Part shown: in pieces, positions 44,527-55,934 of the stretch | How the letters are laid out: every line of letters begins with the position of its first letter | Position numbering within the stretch: the stretch's first letter is position 1 | The notes under the pieces: model-generated | Databases searched by the model: none | Told to the model about the DNA's origin: nothing | The model's input: only the letters and a program-made list of their open reading frames with translations | Program-made: the position numbers and the translations under genes | Assembly (NCBI GenBank): GCA_018466975.1 | Contig: CM031555.1 | Span: 3,224,001 to 3,288,000 of the forward strand | Direction of reading: 5' to 3' | DNA length: 64,000 bases | DNA from: Sparassis latifolia | Lineage: Eukaryota > Basidiomycota > Agaricomycetes > Polyporales > Sparassidaceae

Positions 44527-45496
44527 GATCGTCTCGGACTCGTGGGAGGGGTTCCGAGGTGACGCGTGACGCGTGATCGAGTACTTTTTTGTGATCATCT
44601 GAGACAGTGGAGGCCAAAGGTATCATACGCGTATCCTGCGTAAAAACAGCGTTCGATCTGGATGCCTGGTGACAGTCACGACGAGGACAAGGAAGCCTAG
44701 TCTCGTGACCAGACGTTCACGTGCGACTTACCGAAAACGGACAGAAGAGAGGGTCGCACAGCAGAACGTCTGGTGAAAGTCGTATAGAGGGGGGGGGGGT
44801 ATGTAACGCTCTCCTGGCTGTAGCTCCCGCGCAGCGCGTGTCACGCTGGTCATCCCGCGTGTACCTGCACATCCATCCTGCCTCCTGCTGATAAATATTG
44901 TTCATGTATGCAACCATATATGCACCCCGAACCCTATTCTAGGCATCGGTAACCCGTGAATGCGCCGCGTTCGAGTTCGGATGTTTCGAGTTTTGGCTGA
45001 GGTCACGCCCATGTGACATATATTGCGAGTACGCGGCGAGGGGGGAAGGCGTCCAGGGGATGTCTGACGGATCTAGAGCGGGACCAAGCGCAGCTCAGTC
45101 TCGTGCGATAGCAAACGAGTGACTGAGGTGCATCGTCCGAACGTCCGCCAGTACTACCTACGTGATTACGTAAGTAACGTGGTGGCGTAAATACCGTACT
45201 ACTCTGCCCGTGTCGCAATGTATGTACTTCAACAACATACCCCGCCTATACGAAAGTCACCAGACGTTCTGACACGACCCTCCACACAAATCCTAAAAAG
45301 GGTCGAATCTCAGAACGGCTGGTTACGAGACTAAAGGAAGCCGACGATAATTTCAGTTGAACATATAAGGATTATCCGGCTGTGTTCCCACGCCACAGAC
45401 GCGTCTACCGGTCCAAGTTGAGACGTTCGACTTTTCCTTACTTAATTCTTAATTTTTTGCCTCGGAGTTTTTGGTAGTATATTCCAGCACTATGTA

Positions 45497-46099
45497 GGAT
45501 AATTCTATTGAGAAACCCCCAGAAACCCGGAAACCCCAGAAACCCCCTTAAGTTGCTCAGCAACCTGGTTTCTGTGCAAGGGAGACCGTTGACAGCCGGC
45601 CGGTTTTGATGGGGAGCCGCGCTTGCAGTCTCTTTCTGAAAGTGAGTAAAGTGCGGCCTCCCCGTAGCAGAGGCCTCGCTGCGAAATTGTAAGTTGATTC
45701 GGGGCTTACCGATCACACAGGAGCTTGGTACACTCTATGTACGTGAACAGGACGCGTCGGGCGGGACTGACAAGGCTTACGGCGGGTGCCAATTTTCCCT
45801 CTCCCTCTCCCATTCTTGCGAAATTTTACTTTAAGAATATGGAGAGTGCATGCAGGCAAGGTCTCTCGATCTCTCGTCAACTGCCATGAGAAGCTGAGGA
45901 GTGAGTCTGCCCTGCCTTCCCGCACAAACGATGATGCCAACATGGCCGCCCCAGGAGGGCGTCCGGCCGGAGTCCGAAACTTCCTCCGGAGAGGGAAACC
46001 CCACAAGTTTCCAAATTGAGGGGTTTCTCCGAGCAGCCTCAGAAACCCGGGGTTTCTTGGGGTTTCCGGGTTTCTGAGGGTTTCCCAATAGAATTATCC
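45497..46099. mobile_element. Mutator-like (MULE) MITE, 603 bp, 9-bp target duplication
   Basis: The ends are inverted repeats of about 50 bases, starting GGATAATTCTATTG and followed by CAGAAACCCGGAAACCCC, with few mismatches. A perfect 9-bp duplication, CACTATGTA, flanks it (45488-45496 and 46100-46108). A 9-bp duplication is the mark of Mutator-like elements. No transposase inside. Confidence 0.85.
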
Positions 46100-46547
46100 C
46101 ACTATGTAGGCTACTACTGCAAGCTGTGAAGAGAGTACTTGTAGTCAAGCGGATACCTTCTGAGCTTACAAAATATAGGTATTTGGTGACATACCTCCTC
46201 GAGCTCGAGCTCGAGCCTGACCTGCTCCTCTTCGACCTCGTCGTCAACATCTTCCCTCACTGTCATTGCCGCCGCCGTTCATTTTCGTCCATCATGGTCT
46301 CTAGTGCGTCTTCCCGCATGGTGCAGGCTCTGCGTGGTGTCCGCAAGAGGTTTCTGCCTGCACGTCGTCGCATGCATCCTGCTGCCGCACACGGGCGTGC
46401 ATCGGCACTTCCGTGATCAGTACTTTTTGCTCCGGTTTATTGTCCTCGAGGGCGAAGCCCTATGGTAGACAATATCTACTGTAGCTAGCTGATGTATGTA
46501 CGAATGGAGTGTCGAATGAAACATTGTGCCTGCGCGAGCGCAGGGCG

Positions 46548-46927
46548 TGATCAGTACTTGAAGCTGCAGCCTGGACACTCGACAAGATTGGTGTGCGCCC
46601 GCTCGTATCACCTCGATGCGGACACGCTCGTGTGCCGTATCTTCGACGAGCTCTTCTCCCTCCAGTACGTGTTCGCTGTGGTCCCCGACGTGTTCCTCGA
46701 CTCCCGCGTGTTCACGAGCTCTTTCAATGCCGGCGTGCTGTTCCTCCACCCGGACTCGGCTGTGTTCGAGGACATCCTCTCCAAGATCACGACTGCGGCG
46801 TACCCGTCGAGGACGCGGAACAGTCGTTCCTGAACCGCTGCTTCGGCATGCAGACACTGTGCTTCCCATATGCATACAATGCAATTCTCGCGATCAAGAA
46901 GCGGCAGCCCGAGGATGGCGGGACCTG
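46548..46927 (+). pseudogene. GT8 glycosyltransferase fragment (glycogenin/galactinol-synthase type)
   Basis: Reads DQYLKLQP, then HLDADTLVCRIFDEL with the metal-binding DAD, then VFAVVPDVFLDSR, FTSSFNAGVLFLHP and, after a one-base shift near 46803, VEDAEQSFLNRCFGMQ. GT8 enzymes use nucleotide sugars and Mn2+. The fragment covers perhaps half a domain, lacks a start and has a frameshift, so it is a relic. The sequence from 46109 to here shows no further GT8 parts. Confidence 0.7.
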
Positions 46928-48887
46928 ATGGTGGCAGAGGCATGCATCGTACATACATGCTCGTTGGCGCAGCCCGAGTGGCTACTACAATACTCGTTGT
47001 ACCGCTCATTGTATAGTTAGTTAAAAACGCATTTTGCGAATACTACGTAGTACACTGAGATGAATACCTGTGAGTATATGAAACCCATAGAAACCTGTTA
47101 AAAACTCGTACCAATGTGTATAAGCCATACTCTCCTCGCTGAGGCTGCATTGCACTCGCACAGGTTCTCGCGCAGATGGGCTTGTGTGCATGATCGCGAG
47201 GGCGAGAGCTAGCGGGTGGCACATTCGCACTGGCTCTCCATGGCCAGCTGATCCTTGTGTCTTTGGTGCACTTGTGTGGACAGCAGTGTGGGTGCACAGA
47301 GCGTCAGGATGGACGAGGAAGGAAGGAGGATGAGACTCGTCGTGAGCCATCTGTGATGTCTTGTGCATTTGGTGCTTGCGCTAGTTCTTCCGGGACAGCT
47401 CGTGTATCGTCCACGTCGTCCTGAGACATGTGTGTGCACAGACAGGGAGTGGAGACGATTATGAGGGTGGAGACAGTGCACGATGTATTCGCGCTGCTCT
47501 TGAGTATGCCGGCAGGAAGATGGACGACAGTTGTGGATGCGTGGAGCCCTAGCATGTGTCCTCAATATTGTTCTCCCGGAGCAGTCCTTGCCTTGCGCGC
47601 TCTGTCCTCATGGTCGGGCACGGTCCTTGCATGGGCACATGTGTTCGCAAGCGCAAAGGAGGGTGTGCTCAGTGAAAGCCAGCGAGTATGATGGTGGGTC
47701 GTCCGTTTTCGTTCCCTTCGCTCTTATGCTCGTCACCGCCCTTTCCTCCCTCCACCCGTCTTTGTCACTTTCCTGGTATTTACGGGTTTCGTCCCTTCCG
47801 ATTTCAGTCTTTCAGTGGCCTGTACATATCCGGATAGGTCCTGTGCGTGAGGTGGAAGGTGGGCGAAGCAGTGGAAAGGTAGGGAGGATGTCGGTAAGGG
47901 TTACACGTAGGGTATAACTACTCGAGTGCGGCCGGTGCGGGAGATGGAACTGGGTCAGCGATGCGCAATACTGCACGGTGGCCTGTGCTGCTCGGACTCT
48001 CCTGAGGAGTCCGGGAGGGTGAGCGAAGGACTTGTACACCTGTACTACTCAAACTGTTTGCCTGGGATTTTCAGATCTGGGGCACCTTATTAGAAAATGT
48101 GAAAACGAGTAACTTAGAAACGTGGAAACATGTATAATTGACTGACTGCGCTAACAGGTAGCTAAGGCGCGACATTTGTAGTCCCCCGATATTCCGCTCG
48201 CAAGGTGGATCATTGCCTGCTGTGTGCCAGGTTTGTGTAATCCGCATGGAAAGGTGATGGAAGACGTGAGTGGGGCAGGATCACCATCAGCATGGATATG
48301 AGTACAATGCCGAGAAAGTAACAGGACATGTGTTGAAGCCACGTATCGCCGCCGACCAACCGCCGACACGCGTCGACGCGTTCGCATCACGTGCCACGCG
48401 CTTGCACCTTATCGACGACGCAACATGATTGAATCTGAGATTACGGTATGTACTTGAACCTCGTATTGTGGATCCGAGGGTGCTGGCTGCCTGCTGTATT
48501 TGACCTCTGGGATTGTCTGCACGTCCAGTCAAGCTTGCCTTGACGTTGTAATTTTACCGGACTTCAGGGACGCACGCGTTGTCGACGAACGAGCTGTGAA
48601 TGGCATACTGATGATGGATGGACGAAGACTCATGCTGACGTTCTCGGGCCTTAGGAGCGCTTTACAATATTGCTTGGCTGGCTATCTGTATTCGAGGATA
48701 ATACAGCTGTTGTCACTTTGCACCACGACGACGTTCGGCACGCAGCCTTGATTCGGGCGAACGTTCGCCAACATTAATCTTTTTGCTATGTTTTCCAGAC
48801 CACATATGGTGTCTTTCGCCCGATTGGCCTAAACTTCTGTCGCGGTGGGCTGCATGGTCACCAATTAACATAGCTGATTTCGAGAAG
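46928..48887. other. Gene-poor stretch
   Basis: About 2 kb with short overlapping frames on both strands and no recognisable domain or repeat. Confidence 0.45.
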
Positions 48888-48894
48888 TATAAAA
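48888..48894 (+). promoter_or_regulatory. TATA box left at hydrolase pseudogene 2
   Basis: TATAAAA preserved in front of the dead gene copy, as in the living ones. Confidence 0.5.
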
Positions 48895-48904
48895 CCGTCA
48901 AGCC

Positions 48905-50130
48905 GTGTCCAAGTACAGCCATCTCTCGACTCTAAATCCTTAGTTCGGTGTATCCCCTTGCCTGCCATAGAGAACGTGAAGCTTTTGCACGAGAAACACA
49001 ACAAATCTAATGCTCGGGAGTTTCCCAAGCCCCATCTCTCTGCAGGTAAGTAGTTCCGTGACATCAACGGAAACTTCAATGTCTCATCCGTATCCTCCAT
49101 GAGTCGGCAATTCTTGTTGAAGAGCACATAGTGGCGGTCGAAGGCGGGTATATTACAATACACCGCCTGACCCCCACAGCCGGGCGGTTCCGGGAAGTTT
49201 TTCCCTGTGCTCATCTGGTTCCACCCCGGATGCCGGACACATGCCACGCACACCGTTCCATTGTGCGGTCGCTTATCTCTGATTAGGTTTCGCCGTGGGC
49301 GATCTCAACATGGATGACTATGTAACGCCTAAAGATTATGTGCGTCGAGCGCCAGCTGTCCATTGTGAACGTCGAATACCGGTGCGGTCACAGTACTCAG
49401 TTCATTGACTTCAATACACAATGCTAGAGTAATAGACTGGCGCGCATGTCTTCCCAGTTCCATGGAATGACGCATACACTGCTGTTAGATGGGTCAGTGG
49501 CACTTTCGCAGCACTGAATCGCTAAAGACTGACACATGTTCACACAGGCTACTGAGCACACGTGCCTTCTTTAAGTCCGCCTTGACAAGGGATTCATCGG
49601 TACTGGCACCTCAGCCGGAGCGAATCTTTGTTCATCTATTTCGTACCGCACTCGGTACAATCTGCATTACGGTCCGGTTATTTCAAATCTCACCTATCTT
49701 GTATCCAGAGAATCCACAGGGTGCAAAGTAAGTAGCATATATGCTCCGCAGGATTATAGGTCACCTTGACAGTGCGATAGACACCAATCTGACCTACTCT
49801 CTATGGAGCAAAATAAGGATGCCACCTTCTTAACCTGTGACGCGATCTTCAGTCTCGCTTGTACGTTAGGATAATTACTGTCTTTGGCACGGAGTTTGGA
49901 CGAGAGGTTGACTGCCTACAATTTGTAGGCACTGCCGAAATTCCCATCTCTGACTCGAGCTTCTCTGTGCTACCGGTGGATCACGCGGGTGTTCCACCAG
50001 TATACACGCACGTAGCGGGTATGAGACGAGGGTCTGCTTTACGCGAAATTGTTGGAACAGGAAGATCAAGGACGAAGGACTTAGCTGTTCGCTTGCTTGG
50101 TCATAGTCTGATAGACTGCTTGTGATTGCG
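48905..50130 (+). pseudogene. Alpha/beta-hydrolase, pseudogene (hydrolase 2)
   Basis: Starts with GTG in place of ATG, followed by SKYSHLSTLNP and then a stop. Parts of the family pattern follow in order but in broken frames: GDLNMDDY near 49310, SIVNVEYR near 49360, a GxSxG-like GTSAGAN near 49595, and GTAEIPISDSSFSVLP with VPPVYTHVAGM near 49940-50020. Several stops and indels. Same strand and order as hydrolase 3 just downstream, so it is a tandem relic. Confidence 0.85.
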
Positions 50131-50487
50131 ACGGCTACAGTCGGTTTGTTGAGTATCTCACACACTTGGTCAAGAAGGGAGCTTCTAACTTCTATTGAGG
50201 TATAGTGACCAATGGCGGTTCGACGGCATCATTCGACGGGTTACTCTTGCAGTGCTTCCATGTTGACGAAGTCAGTCATCGCCGTCCTTGGTTTTTTTTT
50301 CTCGTGAGATGCTTCCTTCTCTGGCCTTCTGCAGCTGCAGATGCTGAGATGTTACATGATGACATTCGGTCCGCCGTCTTTGACTCGCGTGAATTAGTAA
50401 GTCTCTTCATACTTCCTTCCGTCTAACGTGATACCAGTTAGCCAATCGTGCCCGAGCGGCCTGGAATTTCTATAGGCACTGAAGAGG

Positions 50488-50494
50488 TATAAAG
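50488..50494 (+). promoter_or_regulatory. TATA box of hydrolase 3
   Basis: TATAAAG, 39 bases before the ATG at 50527. Confidence 0.6.
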
Positions 50495-50526
50495 CTATCG
50501 CCTGCGACTCACGGATTCAACATCTC

Positions 50527-51951
50527 ATGTCCCAGTACAGCCACCTCTCCATCCCAGACCCGGAGTTCCTGCCGCTTATTGCTCAGGTGCCCACCATCCC
50601 CTTGGAAGATGTGAAGGTACTGCGGGATAGCCAGAGAAAGTGGAACGCCCAGCGTCGGGAGAGCCTCAAGGATCGTCTTCCAGCAGGCAAGTAAATCAAT
50701 TAACAGCGTGTTATTATGATCTGATCCACGTTTTCCCAGAATCTGCATATCGTGTTGAGGATCACAAGATTGCTGTTGAAGATGGAGAAATTACAGTTCG
50801 GTGCCTAACTCCGACCACAGGCGACGCTGAGGAGAGGTTTCCCTTGCTCATCTGGTTTCACGCAGGAGGTGTGCAATGATTCTTTCCACGTGCCATCTGA
50901 ATTCACCCTTCGCATCTCTCAACCTCAGCCTTCATTTTCGGAGATCTGGATATGGACGACTACTATTTGAGAATAATGTGCGTCGAACATCACATGTCAA
51001 TTGTGAACGTCGATTACAGGTGAGTTCGTTCAGATTGTTAATTTCATTCCTTTAACTTGCATACGGGCTATACTGAATATGTAAATACTAGACTTGCGCC
51101 TGAGCACGTCCACCCAATTCCATGGGAGGATGCGTACACTGCCACGAAATGGGCAAGCGGCAGTTTTATAATGCAAATTTGCAAACGGTTTAATTTTGTA
51201 CGCAGGTTGTGAGAAACGGATCGCTTCTCTCAGCATCGTTTGAGAAAGGGTTTATTCTCGGTGGCGGCTCAGCTGGAGCAAGTCTTACAGTGACTGTCGC
51301 CTGTCGGGCTCGGGATGATCTGTTCTTCAGGGAGACACCCATTACCGGCCAGGTGCTTCAAAGCCCGTCCTTACTTCACCCTGATGGTCCCGTGGAAGAG
51401 AAGTAAGCAGCACGTCTGCATTGTGCCATTGCAGTGGTGATGACCATATCATAGATATCGCTCTGAGCTGCTTTCCATGGAACAACACAAGGACGGCCCG
51501 CTCTTGACGCGTGACTTAATAATCGCAATGGCTGGTGCGTTTCGACGCCCACATTAGATTCTATGGCTCTAGCATAATAATTGCTCTTCGCAGGTATGAC
51601 AAAGCTCCCCATTTCCGACCCACGTTACACGGTGCTTCTCCAGCCGTCTCACACAGGCATGCCGCCGATCTATATGCAGGTAGCCGGTATGGATCTCTTG
51701 CGCGACGAGGAACTCCTGTACGCCAAGCTGTTAGATCAGGCGGGCGTGGCAACGAGAGTTGATGTGTGAGTATATAATTCTTCACGCACACCGCCAAACG
51801 TTTGTTGATTAGTTGCTTTTGATACAGTTATCCGGGTGTTCCGCACTTCTTTCACTATTTTTTACCCCAGCTTACCATATCTGTCAAAGCAGATAAGGAT
51901 TTGAACAACGGTATTAGGTGGCTCTTGGGATTAACTGATGCGAAGGCTTGA
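50527..51951 (+). CDS. Alpha/beta-hydrolase fold-3, hydrolase 3, intact but with altered oxyanion motif
   Basis: Eight exons, 50527-50686, 50740-50868, 50929-51019, 51092-51152, 51206-51402, 51455-51534, 51594-51765 and 51828-51951, giving 337 residues. The exon plan is the same as hydrolase 1. Nucleophile elbow GGGSAGA, acid in AGMDLLRDE, His in YPGVPHFF. Where other members have HGGG, this reads HAG then AFIFGD, so two glycines of the oxyanion hole are Ala. Two introns begin with GC (50687, GCAAGT, and 51153, GCAAGC). Frame is open to TGA 51951. Whether it is active is unclear. Confidence 0.88.
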
Positions 51952-53165
51952 ATAGGATGCACTGTTTCGGCGCTGCCCATGTACTAGCTAAGAATCTATT
52001 TGTGCAATGCACTGCGAATGGACTGGACTGTAGTCGTTATAGCGAGAGAACATATGACGGCGGTTCAGGCCTGGTATACATGTGGTGCTGAACCTACGTT
52101 CGAACCTTGGACCACTGAACCAGACAATACATAGGTTGAAGCCCGATCCCGAAAGTGATTCGAAGAAGATCCTGAAACTCACAATATGTAGCAACTTCGC
52201 GAGAGACTTGCAGGGAACAAACAGTGATTTCAGCCTCTGTTGATAAGTCTTTAGTAGCTAATATTGAGTACTTACCTCTTTTTGGCTCGATGATGACTGA
52301 GGTGGGTGAAAATAAAATAATAAATAGAAAAGAAAAAGGAAAAGAAAAGGATAGTGCGTGATTTTCCACCGAAAACAGAACTCAGTCAATAGTCCACCGT
52401 CCGCCGCAGTTCAAGTTTGCACATGTTTGAGAGAAGGTAAGCAAGGTGGCCGGAGACGGGGGACATACACTGAGGTGCCAAGTGACGATAGGGCATAGTA
52501 TGTGACAGGATGTCCTCTGCATAGTCTACCTTTCCACACAGTTCTGAGTTGGGTGGAAATAAAAATAAAAATAAAATATGAAATCAAAAAAGGCAACAAC
52601 AGACGCACCGACAATATTCCAGACTCTAGTCATATTGTAGTCTGCATAGAATGTACACCATGCTAGCCAGAAAAAAAAAATCTGCAAAAGTAACTCCGGA
52701 AACAACGTCAGCTGCTGCGCACGAACACCCCCGAGAGTGAGATTTAGTTTATGTGCAAAGTGTCGGATGTCTTCTCGCCACAGACGCGTTTGAAGATGTG
52801 TTAACGAAATTTCTCCACACACAAACTGATTGCAACACGGCCAGACTATCAGTTAACTTTCTGTGACGTCCGTGGGTGCTCTTGATACTCACGAGCAATG
52901 CCCCTGTGGTGAATTCGAAGTATGCAGCCAAAGATTATACATAGTATATTCGACCGACAAAAATCGACGCTGGCAAACCTGTATATCCGAACGGGGATCT
53001 GAGGCACGGTCTTAGCCCGGTCTTGGCAGAGTCTCAACCAAATCGAGCGAGGTCTTCACTCGGCCCGCATCACGTGACTAAATTGCAGAGTGGCACCACC
53101 TGTCATGAAGAAGTGGGAACGTTAACGACGACGACGACGGAACTCGTCGACCACGACTGCAAAGT
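51952..53165. other. Intergenic region with AT-rich simple sequence
   Basis: Contains A-rich tracts at about 52310-52360 and 52555-52590. No gene or element recognised. Confidence 0.45.
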
Positions 53166-55934
53166 ATGCCACAAGTACCTTCAGTCTCGCCTGTCACTGG
53201 CGAACCCGTCCCACCCTATTTCATCCATACTACCGACCGTCATTTTGTCGATAACGCTGGCCGTACGCTCATCCTCCGCGGTGTCAACCTATCTGGATCG
53301 GATAAGGCACCGGTGGACAGGCCTTCATACATCCTCGAAGATTTTTGGGAATCAGGAGAGACTGGCGGTGAGAGCTTTGTCGGACGCCCGCTCAATCTTG
53401 ACGATGGCTCTGCGGACATACATCTCTCCCGGTTGCGAGGGTGGGGCTTCAATATGCTGCGATATGTTGTCACCTGGGAAGCCTTAGAGCACGCGGGGCC
53501 GTGAGTCTGCTTCAAAAAATCTCCTATCCTGAGGTTGACATTTTTAAAGAGGGAAATATGATTCTGCCTATATGGACTATACTGTCCGAGTACTTCGGAA
53601 ATGCAAGGAGTATGGCTTCAAGATATATATGGACCCCCATCAGGATATTGTGCGTCCGATCTATCTCGGTCAGCGATACCTCTAACCTTGATGGCAGTGG
53701 TCACGTTTTTCTGGTGGATCCGGGGCACCTTATTGGACGCTTCTCGCATGCGGCTTGGATCCCCGCCACTTTACCGCTACACAGGGTGCTATCGTGCATT
53801 GCGAGTATCCCACACCAATAGAGGTAGAGCCTGCAACGCTTCCTCCGATGATTTGGAGCACGAATTATGGGAGGCTAGTCTCACAGACACTCTTTACATT
53901 GTTTTTCGCGGGGCGCGACTACGCGCCGAAGTGCATCATCGACGGTGAGAACATCCAGGATTACCTGCAGAAACATTTCATTTCCGCGTTCGGCGCGCTC
54001 GCGGACCGTATTCGCGCCGCGGGGGACCTACTAGACGAATGCGTGCTCGGATGGGACAGCATAAACGAGCCGTACGAGGGATTTTGCGGATACCCGGACC
54101 TGAACGCGGTACCAACGCAGCAGACGTCAACGCTGAAGAAGGGAACGTTCCCAACGCCAGCGCAGTCGATGCGTCTTGGAATGGGCCAACCGCAGACGGT
54201 GCAGAACTGGACGTTCGGTTCGATGGGCCCTAAACGCGATGGGACCGTCACGATTGACCCGAACGGCTGGAAGGTGTGGGTGGACCCTGACAGCGAACCG
54301 GGCGGCGTGCACCCGCGCTGGGGCTGGCGGCGCGACCCTGGGTGGAAGCTTGGGATGTGTATATGGGCGCAGCACGGTATCTGGGATGTCGAGTCGGGCT
54401 TCGTGATGCTGCCAGACTACTTCAGGTCCTCACCTTGTGACCCAGATCATGACGTCATGTTTATCGAGGACTACTGGCGTCCCCATTGGCAGGCATTTGC
54501 TGCGCGAATGCGCCAGTCACACCCAGAAGCTATCTTGTTCGTAGCACCACCAGTCTTCGCACCCCCTCCTCCCATCACCGACGACGAGCTTCGTGGGCGC
54601 TGCTGCTACTCGACTCACTACTACGATGGTCTCACGCTGGTAACGCGGCACTGGAATTGGTTCAATGCCGACGCACTTGGCCTACTCCGGGGCAAATATT
54701 CATCGAAATTGCCAGCAGTGAAGATCGGCGAGAGTGCCATCCGCAAGTCTTTGCAGCAGCAACTGGGAATACTGAGGGACGATGCGCTGATCCTTGGCCC
54801 TTACCCGACCATCATCGGAGAGATAGGCATACCGTACGATATGGATGACAAGAGGTCGTACGGGTGGACAGATGATGGGAAGTACAAGGGTGACTACTCC
54901 TGCCAGCAGAAGGCCCTTGACGCAAGCTTGAATGCCGCAGACGGACCGAATGCGCTTAGCTACTCTATCTGGACTTACTGTCCGGACCACACACACCCGT
55001 GGGGCGATAATTGGAACATGGAAGATCTCAGCATCTGGAGTCCGGATGACCTGCGCCCACGGGAGTCAATCAGGATGGGAATGTCGGCTGCCTCATCGTC
55101 GAAATCACTCGTGACAAAATCGATCAAGGGAGTCCCGATAATTTTGACAGCTTCGGCGGCGCCGTCGTCATTATCACTGGCGACACTGCCGCTCGAAACC
55201 GGTGCTGTCGACGGCGAGACAAATAACGCGGAGATCACCTCCTTCGGGCATTGGGAAAATGCTTACGACTTCCTGACCGATGGTGCAAGAGCTGTCAAGG
55301 CTTTTGTCGTCCCTTTCCCACTGCTATTGTCGGGGTGCCCAAAGACATTCAGTTCAACGTCTCGAAGGCCGAGTTCAAGTTTACTGTTTGCGTACGCCCA
55401 GAAGATGCGCCTAGGGCGGAGGGTCTCTCTGCACCGAAGTCATCTTCGTCATCAATGACCTCCACTGCTGTAGATGACGACGAATCCGAGGATGTACTCG
55501 CTACCGAGATCTATGTGCCTCTAGTCCACTACGGCAGCGACGCACTCGTCACACGATTTACAGAGCAACAATGTGACGACACCTCTTCGACTCCCGTTCT
55601 GGATGGACCGTTGGCGAAAGATTTCGGCCCGTACAGATCGCAGAACGTGTCCGTTTCGAACCTCTCCGACGGCACCCCTTCCTATTTGACGCCGTTCGCC
55701 CCCAGCGCTGCACCTCTGGCCCTTTCAGTGCACGTTTCTGACGGTAGATGGGCTGTCGAGGGGCAGACACTGAAGTGGTGGTACGGTGTACCGGCCCCCG
55801 GCGCACCCGAGCGAGAATACACGATCACAATCACGCGTGCCGGCGGTGTCATCAAGACTGCAGAGGAGACAGAGCCCACGCAGGGCTTGTGGGCGGAGTG
55901 GTGCTCGTGTTTGAACGGATGCACTATTATGTGA
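53166..55934 (+). CDS. GH5_12-like glycosidase (steryl-beta-glucosidase / glucosylceramidase type), with a frameshift
   Basis: Exons 53166-53500, 53550-53649 and 53698-55934, about 890 residues. Reads [54 protein letters not shown]. The acid/base Glu is in [12 protein letters not shown] (about 268) and the nucleophile Glu in [14 protein letters not shown] (about 519). This matches the fungal EGCrP2/ergosteryl-glucosidase group, which removes glucose from sterol or ceramide lipids. A C-terminal beta domain follows. No signal peptide. Near 55300 the frame shifts: KAF continues as [14 protein letters not shown] only if one base is added, and total exon length is 3n+2. This is either a sequence error or a young inactivating change in the C-terminal domain. 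Confidence 0.85.

Noticed and set aside
45515..46075. AAACCC-rich blocks resembling telomere repeats
   Set aside because: They are the inverted ends of the MULE-type element with exact 9-bp duplications, and basidiomycete telomeres are normally TTAGGG.
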